Part shown: positions 1 to 7,715 of the stretch, one piece after another | Numbering within the stretch: the stretch's first letter is position 1 | Layout of the letters: each line of letters starts with the position of its first letter | Assembly (NCBI GenBank): GCA_027079305.1 | Contig: JALWVU010000073.1 | Coordinates: forward strand, 1 to 64,000 | Direction of reading: 5' to 3' | Length of the DNA stretch: 64,000 nucleotides | Origin: Aquificaceae bacterium | GTDB taxonomy: Bacteria > Aquificota > Aquificia > Aquificales > Aquificaceae | Notes under the pieces: model-generated | The model's input: the letters and a program-made list of their open reading frames with translations, nothing else | Databases searched by the model: none | Told to the model about the DNA's origin: nothing | Made by a program: the position numbers and the translations under genes

Positions 1-2
1 TT

Positions 3-246
3 TTCTTCAAGGTAACCCCCGAGTCCCTTCTGGGGATAGGGGGTAGTAGCTGTGGGTTGAGCCTGAGGACTGTAGAATCTAATCATCTGAACACATTTTG
101 TTCCTGATTTGCAGTTCTCAGGCACCTTTTCTGAGAAAAACCTTGACTTTGTAGATTGCCTGCTGTGTGCTTATGGTGAAGGGAGCAGGGTAGTTACCTT
201 TGATAGGGACCTGATGAGGTGTCTAAATATACGTTTCGACTTCTGA
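3..246 (+). pseudogene. Decayed VapC-like PIN-domain toxin, partial at left edge
   Basis: Two adjoining reading frames read as consecutive parts of a small PIN ribonuclease toxin. The frame from base 3 to the stop at 105-107 gives a middle part containing GLSLRTVESNHLNTF. The frame from base 91 to the stop at 244-246 gives EKNLDFVDCLLCAYGEG and VVTFDRDLMRCL, matching the PIN C-terminal pattern in which an acidic residue in a D-F-x-D stretch is followed by a T-F-D-x-D/L strand. Joining them needs a frameshift near bases 90-105, so the copy cannot be translated intact. The N-terminus lies outside the window and no antitoxin is visible. The family call rests on pattern recognition of a short, damaged sequence; a real short ORF in the second frame alone is the main alternative. 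Confidence 0.45.
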
Positions 247-254
247 GATGACAA

Positions 255-926
255 CTAAGATCTAACCCTGAAAATCAGAACCACCTCTCCCTTGACGCTC
301 TCTCTGCCTTCGAGCTCCCCTAATACCTCCGAGAGGGTTCCCCTCAAATACTCCTCGTGGATCTTGGTGAGCTCCCTCGCAACGCAGACACCGACCTCTC
401 CGAACACCTCCCCTATGAGGCGGAGAGTCTTTAGAACTCTTTTAGGAGATTCGAAGAGGACGAATGTCGTATCCTCGCAGGCCTTCAACTCTTCAAAGAA
501 ACCCTTGGTGCCCTTTTTTGGGGGAAAGCCGAGGAACATGAACCTGTCCGTGGGAAGACCCGAGCCGACGAGTGCGGTTATCACCGCGGAGGGGCCCGGG
601 AGGACCTCGACCCGGATACCTTCCTCCACGCACCTTCTTATCAGCCTGTATCCAGGATCGGAGACCGCCGGCGTCCCCGCGTCCGATACAAGGGCAACGT
701 CCTCCTTCTCGAGTATTTTGAGTATCCTCGGTATCTGCTTCTCCTCCTTAGGCTCGTAGTATGGTATGAGCTTCTTCCCCTTAATTTCGTAGTGATTCAA
801 AAGAATCTTCGTCCTCCTCGTGTCCTCGCAGGCTATGTAGTTTACCTCCTTCAGAACCTCCAAAGCTCTCAGGGTTATGTCTTTCAGGTTCCCTATGGGG
901 GTCGGGACCACAAAGAGCTTTCCCAT
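255..926 (-). CDS. rsmI: 16S rRNA (cytidine1402-2'-O)-methyltransferase
   Basis: RsmI uses S-adenosylmethionine to methylate the ribose of C1402 in the 16S rRNA decoding centre. The protein opens with MGKLFVVPTPIGNLKDIT, the family's hallmark N-terminus, followed by ACEDTRRTKILLNHY, VSDAGTPAVSDPGYRLI and LPGPSAVITALVGSGLP, the tetrapyrrole-methylase-fold SAM motifs. The frame stays open further upstream, but the ATG at 924-926 is preferred because it begins the conserved N-terminus and lies one base after the stop of cysM. At about 223 residues it is somewhat short of the usual 270-290, lacking the extra C-terminal domain. It is the last gene of the leftward encapsulin-cysM-rsmI operon. Confidence 0.93.
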   Translation of the reverse strand: MGKLFVVPTPIGNLKDITLRALEVLKEVNYIACEDTRRTKILLNHYEIKGKKLIPYYEPKEEKQIPRILKILEKEDVALVSDAGTPAVSDPGYRLIRRCVEEGIRVEVLPGPSAVITALVGSGLPTDRFMFLGFPPKKGTKGFFEELKACEDTTFVLFESPKRVLKTLRLIGEVFGEVGVCVARELTKIHEEYLRGTLSEVLGELEGRESVKGEVVLIFRVRS

Positions 927-927
927 C

Positions 928-1881
928 TCACTCGAAGAGGGCTGTTGTAAGATACTTCTCCCCACCGTCGGGGAAGACGGTTACTATAACTCCTTTCTCT
1001 CCCCTTTCGGTCATCTCCCTCGCGAGCTTTATGCAGGCCCAGAGGGCAGCACCCGAGGACTGACCCACGAATACAGCCTCTTCCTTCACCAGCTTCCTCG
1101 CCCACTCGTAGGCCTCTTCGGTCTCTACAAATATGGTTCTGTCGAGGAAGTTCTCATCGAAGATACCCGGCTTTATGGAGCTCTCTATGTGCTTGAGTCC
1201 CTCTATACCGTGAAAGGGGTAGGCGGGCTGGACGCCGATCACCTGAATGTCCGGATTGTATACCTTTAGCCTTCTCCCCGTTCCCATTATGGTTCCTCCC
1301 GTCCCTATCCCCGCAACGAAGTGGGTGATCCTACCCTCGGTCTGGTTCCATATCTCTATCCCCGTCGAGTAGAAGTGGGCCTTCCAGTTGGCGGGGTTGT
1401 TGTATTGATCGAGATAAACGTATTTATCGGGATTCTTCTCAACGAGCTCCCTAACAAAGAGTATGGCTCCGTCCGTCCCTTCGAGGGGATCGGTCAGATA
1501 CACCTTCGCCCCGTAGGCCTGGATTATCCTCTTCCTTTCCTCGCTCACGTTCGCGGGCATGGCGAGCTCCACGGGGACACCCAGAGCAGCACCCACCATG
1601 GCCAGAGCTATTCCCGTGTTTCCGGAGGTGGCGTCTATGACTACCTTTCCCTCCTGTATGATCCCCTCCTTGAGCGCGGTTAAGAACATCGACAGAGCCG
1701 GCCTGTCCTTTACCGAGCCTCCCGGATTGAAGCCCTCGAGCTTTGCGTATATCTCTATCTCGGGGGATATGTCTTCAGGGATGACCTTCTTTATCCTTAC
1801 GAGGGGGGTGTTGCCGACGAGGTTGAGTATAGATTCCCTGGCCTTCCGGTAGGGTTCATCGTGCTCCCCGAGGATCCACAT
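928..1881 (-). CDS. cysM: Cysteine synthase, PLP-dependent (CysM/CysK type)
   Basis: This is an O-acetylserine (or O-phosphoserine) sulfhydrylase making cysteine from sulfide in the cytoplasm. Visible motifs are the PLP-lysine loop GGSVKDRPAL (about residues 54-63), the substrate loop SGNTGIAL, the phosphate-binding GTGGTIMGTGRRLK and the C-terminal QSSGAALWA. At 317 residues with a C-terminus ending KYLTTALFE, it looks more like CysM than the shorter CysK, but the acceptor substrate cannot be fixed from sequence. It sits 10 nt after the encapsulin gene and directly before rsmI. Its C-terminus shows no encapsulin cargo-loading peptide, so co-transcription does not make it an obvious cargo. 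Confidence 0.93.
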   Translation of the reverse strand: MWILGEHDEPYRKARESILNLVGNTPLVRIKKVIPEDISPEIEIYAKLEGFNPGGSVKDRPALSMFLTALKEGIIQEGKVVIDATSGNTGIALAMVGAALGVPVELAMPANVSEERKRIIQAYGAKVYLTDPLEGTDGAILFVRELVEKNPDKYVYLDQYNNPANWKAHFYSTGIEIWNQTEGRITHFVAGIGTGGTIMGTGRRLKVYNPDIQVIGVQPAYPFHGIEGLKHIESSIKPGIFDENFLDRTIFVETEEAYEWARKLVKEEAVFVGQSSGAALWACIKLAREMTERGEKGVIVTVFPDGGEKYLTTALFE

Positions 1882-1891
1882 CTATACGATT

Positions 1892-2743
1892 TTACTTCCC
1901 CTTCCCTATCACCAGTATGGACCCCGGCCTCTTTATTCTCAGGGCCACCATCTCTAAGACCCTGAAGAGATGGTTCATGTTGGTGGACTCCACGTAGGCG
2001 ACCGATATGTCTTGGGCTATGACGAGGTCGAAGTTCTGAGGCCCCGCGGAGACCAGAAGTGCTTTGTTCTCGGGGATTATGGGTGTCTGGAGGACGTCTT
2101 TCACCACCTTCTTTATCTGCTCTATCTCTAAGAGGCCCGTGTTGTCGTGCATCCTGTTCAGGAGGAAGTACTGCTTAGGGTTCACGACAAGGTAGTAGTT
2201 CCCGTAGAAGCCCTGTTCCACGAGCTTGGATATTCCCTCTATCACATCCGTGAAGGCGTTTCCGACCTGAGTCCAGTCGCTCATGGACATGGTGTTTATA
2301 CCTTCCGCGGTCATCAGACCCTCGAGTCCAAGGTTTTTATTCCCAAGAAGGATCAGAGTATCCTCAGCTATCGCGGTTGCCACCGCCGCAGCCACCGCGT
2401 TGGAGGTGTCTATGGGCATGTTGAACTGCCTGAAGTATTCGAGGTCCCTCCAGGATATGACGAAGTCCTTGTATATGGTGGGTATGGGTATGTGCTTCCT
2501 GACTCCGGTTCTGATAGGCTCGCAGGTCTCGTATTCCTGCCCGGGCTTTATCTCACAGACCCCCGGCTCCATCCCGTATATGACATCGTAGGAGACCATC
2601 TGGTGCCCGGGACCTATTGGCCCCATAACGGGGACGAACCTCCTGCAGACGAGGGTCTCCCTCGCAACGCTTACGACAGCCTTGTCTATCTGCTCCCACT
2701 CCTCCGCGGTAAGGGGCGCTTCGTCTCTTCCCAGAAAGTCCAT
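1892..2743 (-). CDS. enc: Family 1 encapsulin shell protein (linocin M18-like)
   Basis: This is an HK97-fold protein expected to self-assemble into a protein nanocompartment. The N-terminus MDFLGRDEAPLTAEEWEQID closely parallels the Thermotoga maritima encapsulin N-terminus, which holds the cargo-binding region, and the body contains YYLVVNPKQYFLL and FDLVIAQDISVAYVES, matching the family's A-domain and E-loop regions. The length, about 283 residues, is near the family norm of 265-280. The ATG at 2743 is preferred over the one at 2749 because a GGGGG Shine-Dalgarno core then has 7-nt spacing and the N-terminus aligns with relatives. Neither cysM, rsmI nor the divergent neighbour encodes a ferritin-like, DyP peroxidase or hemerythrin cargo. 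The cargo is therefore unknown. Confidence 0.92.
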   Translation of the reverse strand: MDFLGRDEAPLTAEEWEQIDKAVVSVARETLVCRRFVPVMGPIGPGHQMVSYDVIYGMEPGVCEIKPGQEYETCEPIRTGVRKHIPIPTIYKDFVISWRDLEYFRQFNMPIDTSNAVAAAVATAIAEDTLILLGNKNLGLEGLMTAEGINTMSMSDWTQVGNAFTDVIEGISKLVEQGFYGNYYLVVNPKQYFLLNRMHDNTGLLEIEQIKKVVKDVLQTPIIPENKALLVSAGPQNFDLVIAQDISVAYVESTNMNHLFRVLEMVALRIKRPGSILVIGKGK

Positions 2744-2775
2744 TCTCATTCCCCCTTTAGTAAATACTTTCCCTA

Positions 2776-2781
2776 ATTATA
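2776..2781 (-). promoter_or_regulatory. Probable -10 box of the encapsulin-cysM-rsmI operon
   Basis: Read on the minus strand this is TATAAT preceded by TGC, an extended -10 arrangement, about 33 nt before the encapsulin start. No convincing -35 hexamer is present. It lies in the 100-nt divergent gap shared with the metallo-hydrolase gene, whose own weak -10 candidate TAAAAT is at 2826-2831 on the plus strand. Confidence 0.4.
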
Positions 2782-2850
2782 GCAGGCTTTATGACAGCAC
2801 TCATCGGATGCTTTGGGTTCCGGGATAAAATAAACTCGGAGGGTTGAGGG

Positions 2851-3750
2851 ATGAGGGCATTACTTCTTCTCCTGATCTTTATATCACTTGTCTTCTCCAT
2901 GGACCTTAGGAAGGTAAGGGACAACCTCTACATGGCTCAGGGTGTAAACCAGCTTCCATCGAAAGAGAACAGGGGTTTCATGTCCAACGCCTACGGCCTG
3001 CTCACAAAAGAAGGCTGGATAGTGGTGGATGCCCTCTCGAACCCAGAGCTAGCGAGGGAGTTCATAAAGGAGCTCAAGAAGATCAAAGACGCTCCGATCC
3101 TTTACGTGATCATAACCCACTACCACATGGACCACTGGTTCGGAGCCTCAGCCTTTAAAGAAGCGGGAGCGAAGATAATAGCCCACAGGAACCTCAAGGA
3201 GTTCTACGACTCCGGTGAGGCGGATATGGTCCTTGAGGGCGTCAAGAAATCCTTCCCAGGAGTCTTCGACAATGTCAGGCCCGTTCCCCCGGACGTTGTG
3301 GTGGACAGCAGGGTAAAACTTAGGGTAGGAAAGAAGAAGATAGAGATAATACCGATGACGCCGGCCCATACGAACACCGATCTGGTCGTATTCGTGGACG
3401 GGATGCTCTTTACGGGAGACCTGACCGCCAACGAGAGGATACCCTTCATGGGGGACAGGAACGTCTACTCTAAAGGCTGGGTGGAAGTTCTCGATAGGAT
3501 GATCAGGCTCAGGCCCAAGCTCGTTCTCTCCGGACACGGGGATCCGGGAGGCGTAGAGGTTATAAAGTGGACGAGGGATTATCTGGTTTTCGTCAGGGAG
3601 AAGGTGAGAAGGCTAAAGGACGAGGGACTCTTCGTGGACGAGATAAGGGAGGCTTTGAAGGATACTCCCTACAAGAAGTATCCCATGTATGACGTTTTCC
3701 ATCTGAGGAACGTATACAGCGTTTTCAACGAACTCGACATGGAGCTGTAA
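2851..3750 (+). CDS. Secreted metallo-beta-lactamase-fold hydrolase
   Basis: A signal peptide (about residues 1-16, MRALLLLLIFISLVFS) precedes an MBL domain with the metal-binding motif HYHMDHW (about residues 90-96), a later histidine in PAHTNTD, the aspartate of FTGDLTANE and a terminal SGHGDPGG. All ligands for a dinuclear zinc site are present, so the enzyme should be active in the periplasm. The protein resembles the SoxH and quinoprotein-relay branches of the fold; the substrate (a thioester, sulfur compound or other) cannot be told from sequence. An SD-like GGAGG lies upstream. It is followed by phhB after one base, suggesting a two-gene unit. Confidence 0.85.
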   Translation: MRALLLLLIFISLVFSMDLRKVRDNLYMAQGVNQLPSKENRGFMSNAYGLLTKEGWIVVDALSNPELAREFIKELKKIKDAPILYVIITHYHMDHWFGASAFKEAGAKIIAHRNLKEFYDSGEADMVLEGVKKSFPGVFDNVRPVPPDVVVDSRVKLRVGKKKIEIIPMTPAHTNTDLVVFVDGMLFTGDLTANERIPFMGDRNVYSKGWVEVLDRMIRLRPKLVLSGHGDPGGVEVIKWTRDYLVFVREKVRRLKDEGLFVDEIREALKDTPYKKYPMYDVFHLRNVYSVFNELDMEL

Positions 3751-3751
3751 G

Positions 3752-4048
3752 ATGGAAAAACTGAGCCCGGAGGAGATAGAGAGAAGGCTTCAAGAGCTGG
3801 AGGGCTGGGAGCTGGAAGGGAACTTTATAGTCAAGGAGTTCAACACGAAGAACTGGAAGACCACCATCTTCGTGGTAAATACGATAGCGGGCCTTGCGGA
3901 AGTTCACTGGCACCACCCCGATCTGGAGGTGGGCTTCAAAAGGGTCAAGGTTAAGCTCACAACCCACGAGGCGGGAGGGCTTACAGAGAAGGACTTCAAC
4001 CTGGCAAAGGAAATAGAAAGGGCTGTGGAAGAGGTCCTGAAACACTGA
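3752..4048 (+). CDS. phhB: Pterin-4a-carbinolamine dehydratase
   Basis: This small PCD/DCoH protein (98 residues, normal family length) has the active-site histidine cluster in EVHWHHPDLEVG (about residues 51-62) and the C-terminal TTHEAGGLTEKDFNLAKEIE. The family dehydrates 4a-hydroxytetrahydropterin and, in bacteria without phenylalanine hydroxylase, may serve molybdopterin or other pterin metabolism. No aromatic hydroxylase gene is in the window, whereas a molybdopterin enzyme lies 3.7 kb downstream; a link is only suggestive. It starts one base after the upstream hydrolase stop and ends 16 nt before reverse gyrase. Confidence 0.92.
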   Translation: MEKLSPEEIERRLQELEGWELEGNFIVKEFNTKNWKTTIFVVNTIAGLAEVHWHHPDLEVGFKRVKVKLTTHEAGGLTEKDFNLAKEIERAVEEVLKH

Positions 4049-4052
4049 AAGT

Positions 4053-4058
4053 TATAAT
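4053..4058 (+). promoter_or_regulatory. -10 box immediately before reverse gyrase (leaderless)
   Basis: TATAAT ends 6 nt before the rgy ATG at 4065. With the usual 6-8 nt from -10 to start site, transcription would begin at or next to the ATG, and no Shine-Dalgarno sequence is present. No good -35 hexamer is visible. Confidence 0.5.
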
Positions 4059-4064
4059 TTCCCT

Positions 4065-7000
4065 ATGAGCCTTCTGATAATAGAGAAGGGGTGCCCCAAC
4101 TGCGGAGGGGCTATAAGCGACGAGAGGCTATCGAGGGGTCTTCCCTGCTACAGGTGTTTGCCCGAACCTGCGGAGGATGTCTGCGGAGCTTTAGAAGAAA
4201 GGAAGAGCCTTAAAGAACTTTCTTCCTTCTGTGAGACCGAAAGGGCTCTTTCCGAGTTTGAACGTTTCTTTGAAAGAGCGGTAGGTGCTCCCCCCTGGAG
4301 CCTCCAGAGGCTCTGGGCAAAGAGAGTTTTAATGGGGCAGTCCTTTGCGGTGGTGGCTCCGACGGGTGTCGGAAAGACCACCTTTGGTTTCGTTGCCTCC
4401 CTCTTCGTAAAACCGAAGGTCCTTCTCATCTTCCCCACGAGGATACTGGCAAACCAGGCGGGAGAGAGGCTGGGGGAGCTTTCCAAGAGGCTGGGGATAG
4501 AGAAGAAGATCCTCGTCTACGAGTCCAAGAAAAAGGTCAGGGAGAGGTTTCTGGAAGGAGACTTCGAGATTCTCTGCGGGACCAACATGTTCCTCCACAA
4601 GAACTTCGAAAACCTGAAGAGGTTCACCTTCAGCCTGATATTCATAGACGACATAGACTCCTTCCTCAAGCGCTCCAAGAACGTGGACAACCTCTTCAAG
4701 CTCCTCGGATTTACCGAGTCCCAGATAAAGCTCGCTCTCAAAGAAAACAAGACCGACAGAGACTGGGAGAAACTCTCTCAGATAAGGAAGAAGAAAAGAG
4801 ATACGGTCCTCGTGGTCTCCTCCGCGACTTTAAAGCCTAAGGGGAACAGGGTCTTCCTCTTCAGACACCTCCTTGGCTTCGAGGTCCAGAAGGCGGTAAC
4901 GACCGTGAGGAACATAGTGGACGTGGCGGAACCTGTTAAGGATCTGGAGGAAGCCCTTGAGCGGTCCGCTGAGCTTATAAAGAAGCTGGGAAAGGGAGGA
5001 CTCGTTTACCTCTCGGTCTTCTACGGCAAGGAGAAGGTTCAGGAAGTGGTTGAGTTCTACAGGAGAAAAGGTATAAAGGCTGTAAGCTACCTCGACTACA
5101 AGCCCGAAGAGCTCTACAGGGTCCTCGAGGAGGGGGAGTTCGATGTGGCGGTTGGAATATCCCACCTCACCAATCCCCTCGTGAGGGGCCTCGACCTTCC
5201 CCACGTGATCCGCTACGCGGTATTCTTGGACCCTCCGAAGCACATCTTTCCCACACAGCTCTCCCTCCAGCCTTCGCTTCTGCACTCACTGCTTTTGACG
5301 CTACTGAATCTCTTTGATGAGAAGGACCGCCTGAAGGCGGTGGAGTACGTGAGCTACCTGAAGAGATACCTGACTCTGAGGGAGGAGCTCCTGGACAGGT
5401 ATCCGAGGATAAAGGAAAGGGTTCAGGAGATAAAGGAGTTCTTAGAAAGATTCCTCACAGACGAGGAGTTTCTAAGGAAGATAGAGGAGTCCGAAGACAT
5501 CTCCCTTGTCCACAGGGATGGACAGCTCTACATGGTCGTGGGGGACGCAAACTCCTACATACAGGCTTCGGGAAGGACCTCCCGCTTCATAGCGGGCGGT
5601 ATGACCAGGGGACTTTCCATACTCTTCTACTCGGACCCAAAGGCCTTCAGATCTCTCAGGAGACGGCTTTCCGCCTACTTCATGCAGTCGGACGTGGAGT
5701 TCAAGTCTTTGGAGGAGATAGACCTCGAAAGGCTCTTGAAGGAGATAGATGAGGACAGAAGAAGGGCAAAACTCGTCCTCGAGGGAAAGATAGTTCAGAG
5801 GATAAAGGATCTCTTCAGGACCACCCTCGTTGTTGTGGAGTCCCCCAACAAGGCGAGGACCATAGCGGGCTTCTTCGGAAAGCCCCAGCTTAGGCTGATA
5901 GAGGACAGCATAGCCTACGAGGTTCCCCTCGGGGAGAGGCTCCTGGTGATAACCGCCTCCCTCGGGCATATCTTAGACCTGACGACCGATAAAGGATTCT
6001 TCGGTGTTCTCACGGAAGACTCCAGGTTCATCCCCGTTTACGACACCATAAAGAGGTGTAGGGAAAAAGGCCTCCAGCACACGGACTTGGAGTATCTGAA
6101 GAAAAAGTGCAAAGGTAAGGTGGAGGACAAGCTTGGTATAGTGAACGCTCTGAGGAAGGCTGGATACGAGGTAGACGAGGTCTTTATAGTGACAGATCCC
6201 GACGCTGAAGGGGAGAAGATAGCCTACGATCTTTTCCTCCTTCTGAGACCCATGAACGTGAGCATAAGGAGGGCGGAGTTCCACGAGGTCACGCCCAAGG
6301 CCTTTACGTCCGCGATCGAAAGCCCGAGGGAGTTCGACATAAACCTTGTTAAGGCCCAGATAGTGAGGAGAGTCCTGGACAGGTGGGTGGGCTTCACCCT
6401 CTCGAGGGTCCTCTGGAAGGTCTTCAGCAGGAACTGGTTCTCCGCGGGGAGGGTTCAGACCCCCGTTCTGGGATGGGTGATAGAAAGGTATGAGAAGTCT
6501 AAAGATAAGAAAGGGGAGGTCGTCTTTGAGGTAAACGGCCAGACCTTCAGGGCGGAGATAGAGGATCTGGATGTGGCCAGGAGCGTATACGAGGAGCTTG
6601 AGCTTGCGAGAGTCTACACCCACTCCCCTCAGGAAACGGAGAAAAAGCCCCTCCCTCCCTACTCCACCGACACAGTTCTGGAGGACGCGAGTGAGTATCT
6701 GCATTTGTCCGCCCAGAAGACGATGAAGCTCCTCCAGAGTCTGTTTGAGGCGGGGCTGATCACCTACCACAGGACCGACTCCACCCGCGTCTCGGAGGCG
6801 GGAAGGTATCTGGTGGCAAAGCCCTACGTGAGCGAGAAGTTCGGCGAAGAGTATTTTTATCCGAGGTCGTGGGGCAAGGGAGGAGCCCACGAGTGCATAA
6901 GGCCCACAAGGCCCTTGGAGCCCTCCAACCTCAGGTTCATGATAACCGCGGGCCTGATAGACCTCGAGGATCCCCAGAACGCCCTTAAGCTCTACGAGCT

Positions 7001-7562
7001 GATTTTCAAGCGTTTCATCGCTTCCCAGATGAGGCCCGCGAAGGTAAAGACCGAAAAACTCCACTTAGAGCTCCCCTACTACGACTGGGAGGAGGAGATC
7101 GTTACTGAGGTCATAGAGCACGGCTTCGATCTGATGTTCCCCACCTTCAAGGTCTTTGAGAAAGGAAGGGGGTTTGACTTAAAACCCGTAGAGTTCAGGG
7201 AGGTTCCCAAGGTTCCCCTCTTCACCCAGGGGACACTAATACAGGAGATGAAGAGGAGGGGACTCGGGAGACCCTCCACCTACGCCCACATAGTTCAGAC
7301 CCTCTTGGACAGGGGCTATGTCAGGGAGGTAAAGGGAAGACTCGTCCCTACGAAGATGGGTATTCAGGTTTACAGCTACCTTAAAGAGAACTACCCCGAT
7401 TACGTGAGCGAGGAGCTAACCAGGAAGCTGGAGGAAGCGATGGACAGGATAGAGAGGGGGGAGCTCGACTACACGGAGGTTCTCAGATCCGCCTTCAAGG
7501 TCAGAGAGATCCTCGATAGGCTCGGTGAGGTGGAGGCTCCCGAGAGGTTCTACTATGAGTGA
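4065..7562 (+). CDS. rgy: Reverse gyrase
   Basis: ATP-dependent type IA topoisomerase that introduces positive supercoils, found almost only in hyperthermophiles and extreme thermophiles. In order: N-terminal zinc finger with CPNCGG and CYRC (residues about 10-30); SF2 helicase with Walker A APTGVGKTTFG (Lys104), FIDDIDSFLKR as the DEAD-equivalent, VVSSATLKPKG and the RecA2 motif QASGRTSRF; then topoisomerase IA with VVVESPNKARTIAGFFG, ITASLGHILDL, the acidic DPDAEGEK motif, and the catalytic tyrosine Tyr901 in GLITYHRTDSTR. The length of 1165 residues is normal and every key residue is present. It is preceded by a -10 box but no ribosome-binding site, suggesting a leaderless mRNA. A 35-codon ORF overlaps its stop. 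Confidence 0.98.
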   Translation: MSLLIIEKGCPNCGGAISDERLSRGLPCYRCLPEPAEDVCGALEERKSLKELSSFCETERALSEFERFFERAVGAPPWSLQRLWAKRVLMGQSFAVVAPTGVGKTTFGFVASLFVKPKVLLIFPTRILANQAGERLGELSKRLGIEKKILVYESKKKVRERFLEGDFEILCGTNMFLHKNFENLKRFTFSLIFIDDIDSFLKRSKNVDNLFKLLGFTESQIKLALKENKTDRDWEKLSQIRKKKRDTVLVVSSATLKPKGNRVFLFRHLLGFEVQKAVTTVRNIVDVAEPVKDLEEALERSAELIKKLGKGGLVYLSVFYGKEKVQEVVEFYRRKGIKAVSYLDYKPEELYRVLEEGEFDVAVGISHLTNPLVRGLDLPHVIRYAVFLDPPKHIFPTQLSLQPSLLHSLLLTLLNLFDEKDRLKAVEYVSYLKRYLTLREELLDRYPRIKERVQEIKEFLERFLTDEEFLRKIEESEDISLVHRDGQLYMVVGDANSYIQASGRTSRFIAGGMTRGLSILFYSDPKAFRSLRRRLSAYFMQSDVEFKSLEEIDLERLLKEIDEDRRRAKLVLEGKIVQRIKDLFRTTLVVVESPNKARTIAGFFGKPQLRLIEDSIAYEVPLGERLLVITASLGHILDLTTDKGFFGVLTEDSRFIPVYDTIKRCREKGLQHTDLEYLKKKCKGKVEDKLGIVNALRKAGYEVDEVFIVTDPDAEGEKIAYDLFLLLRPMNVSIRRAEFHEVTPKAFTSAIESPREFDINLVKAQIVRRVLDRWVGFTLSRVLWKVFSRNWFSAGRVQTPVLGWVIERYEKSKDKKGEVVFEVNGQTFRAEIEDLDVARSVYEELELARVYTHSPQETEKKPLPPYSTDTVLEDASEYLHLSAQKTMKLLQSLFEAGLITYHRTDSTRVSEAGRYLVAKPYVSEKFGEEYFYPRSWGKGGAHECIRPTRPLEPSNLRFMITAGLIDLEDPQNALKLYELIFKRFIASQMRPAKVKTEKLHLELPYYDWEEEIVTEVIEHGFDLMFPTFKVFEKGRGFDLKPVEFREVPKVPLFTQGTLIQEMKRRGLGRPSTYAHIVQTLLDRGYVREVKGRLVPTKMGIQVYSYLKENYPDYVSEELTRKLEEAMDRIERGELDYTEVLRSAFKVREILDRLGEVEAPERFYYE

Positions 7563-7662
7563 TGTTATTGCGCTAATCCTCTTCATAGGAGCTCTCCACG
7601 GTGTTCTGTTTATCTACTGGAAGGGTATGAAAAAGGCAAGGGAGAACAAGCTGAGTAAATAA
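7555..7662 (+). CDS. Small single-pass membrane peptide (35 aa)
   Basis: The ORF encodes MSDVIALILFIGALHGVLFI followed by a positively charged tail (YWKGMKKARENKLSK). The hydrophobic stretch at about residues 4-21 with a downstream Lys/Arg-rich segment fits one transmembrane helix with the C-terminus inside. Its ATG overlaps the reverse gyrase stop by 8 nt (ATGAGTGA), typical of translational coupling, and it ends with TAA 53 nt before the molybdoenzyme gene. No family is recognised. Chance occurrence is possible at this length, but the start overlap, sensible composition and position argue for a real gene. Confidence 0.5.
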   Translation: MSDVIALILFIGALHGVLFIYWKGMKKARENKLSK

Positions 7663-7715
7663 GGGTTAACATTCCTGATATAGGTCATAAATTCAAAGAC
7701 AAAGGAGGGAAAGCG

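Noticed and set aside
928-1881. Cysteine synthase as demonstrated encapsulin cargo
   Set aside because: Its C-terminus is the ordinary CysM end with no cargo-loading peptide, so only the genomic association is noted.
5973-7064. Open frame of 363 codons on the minus strand
   Set aside because: It is antisense to the reverse gyrase topoisomerase domain, whose motifs are all intact; the frame's protein has no recognisable feature.
7555-7662. CcoS/CcoQ-type oxidase assembly peptide
   Set aside because: Length and topology fit, but there is no sequence motif and no cytochrome oxidase gene nearby.
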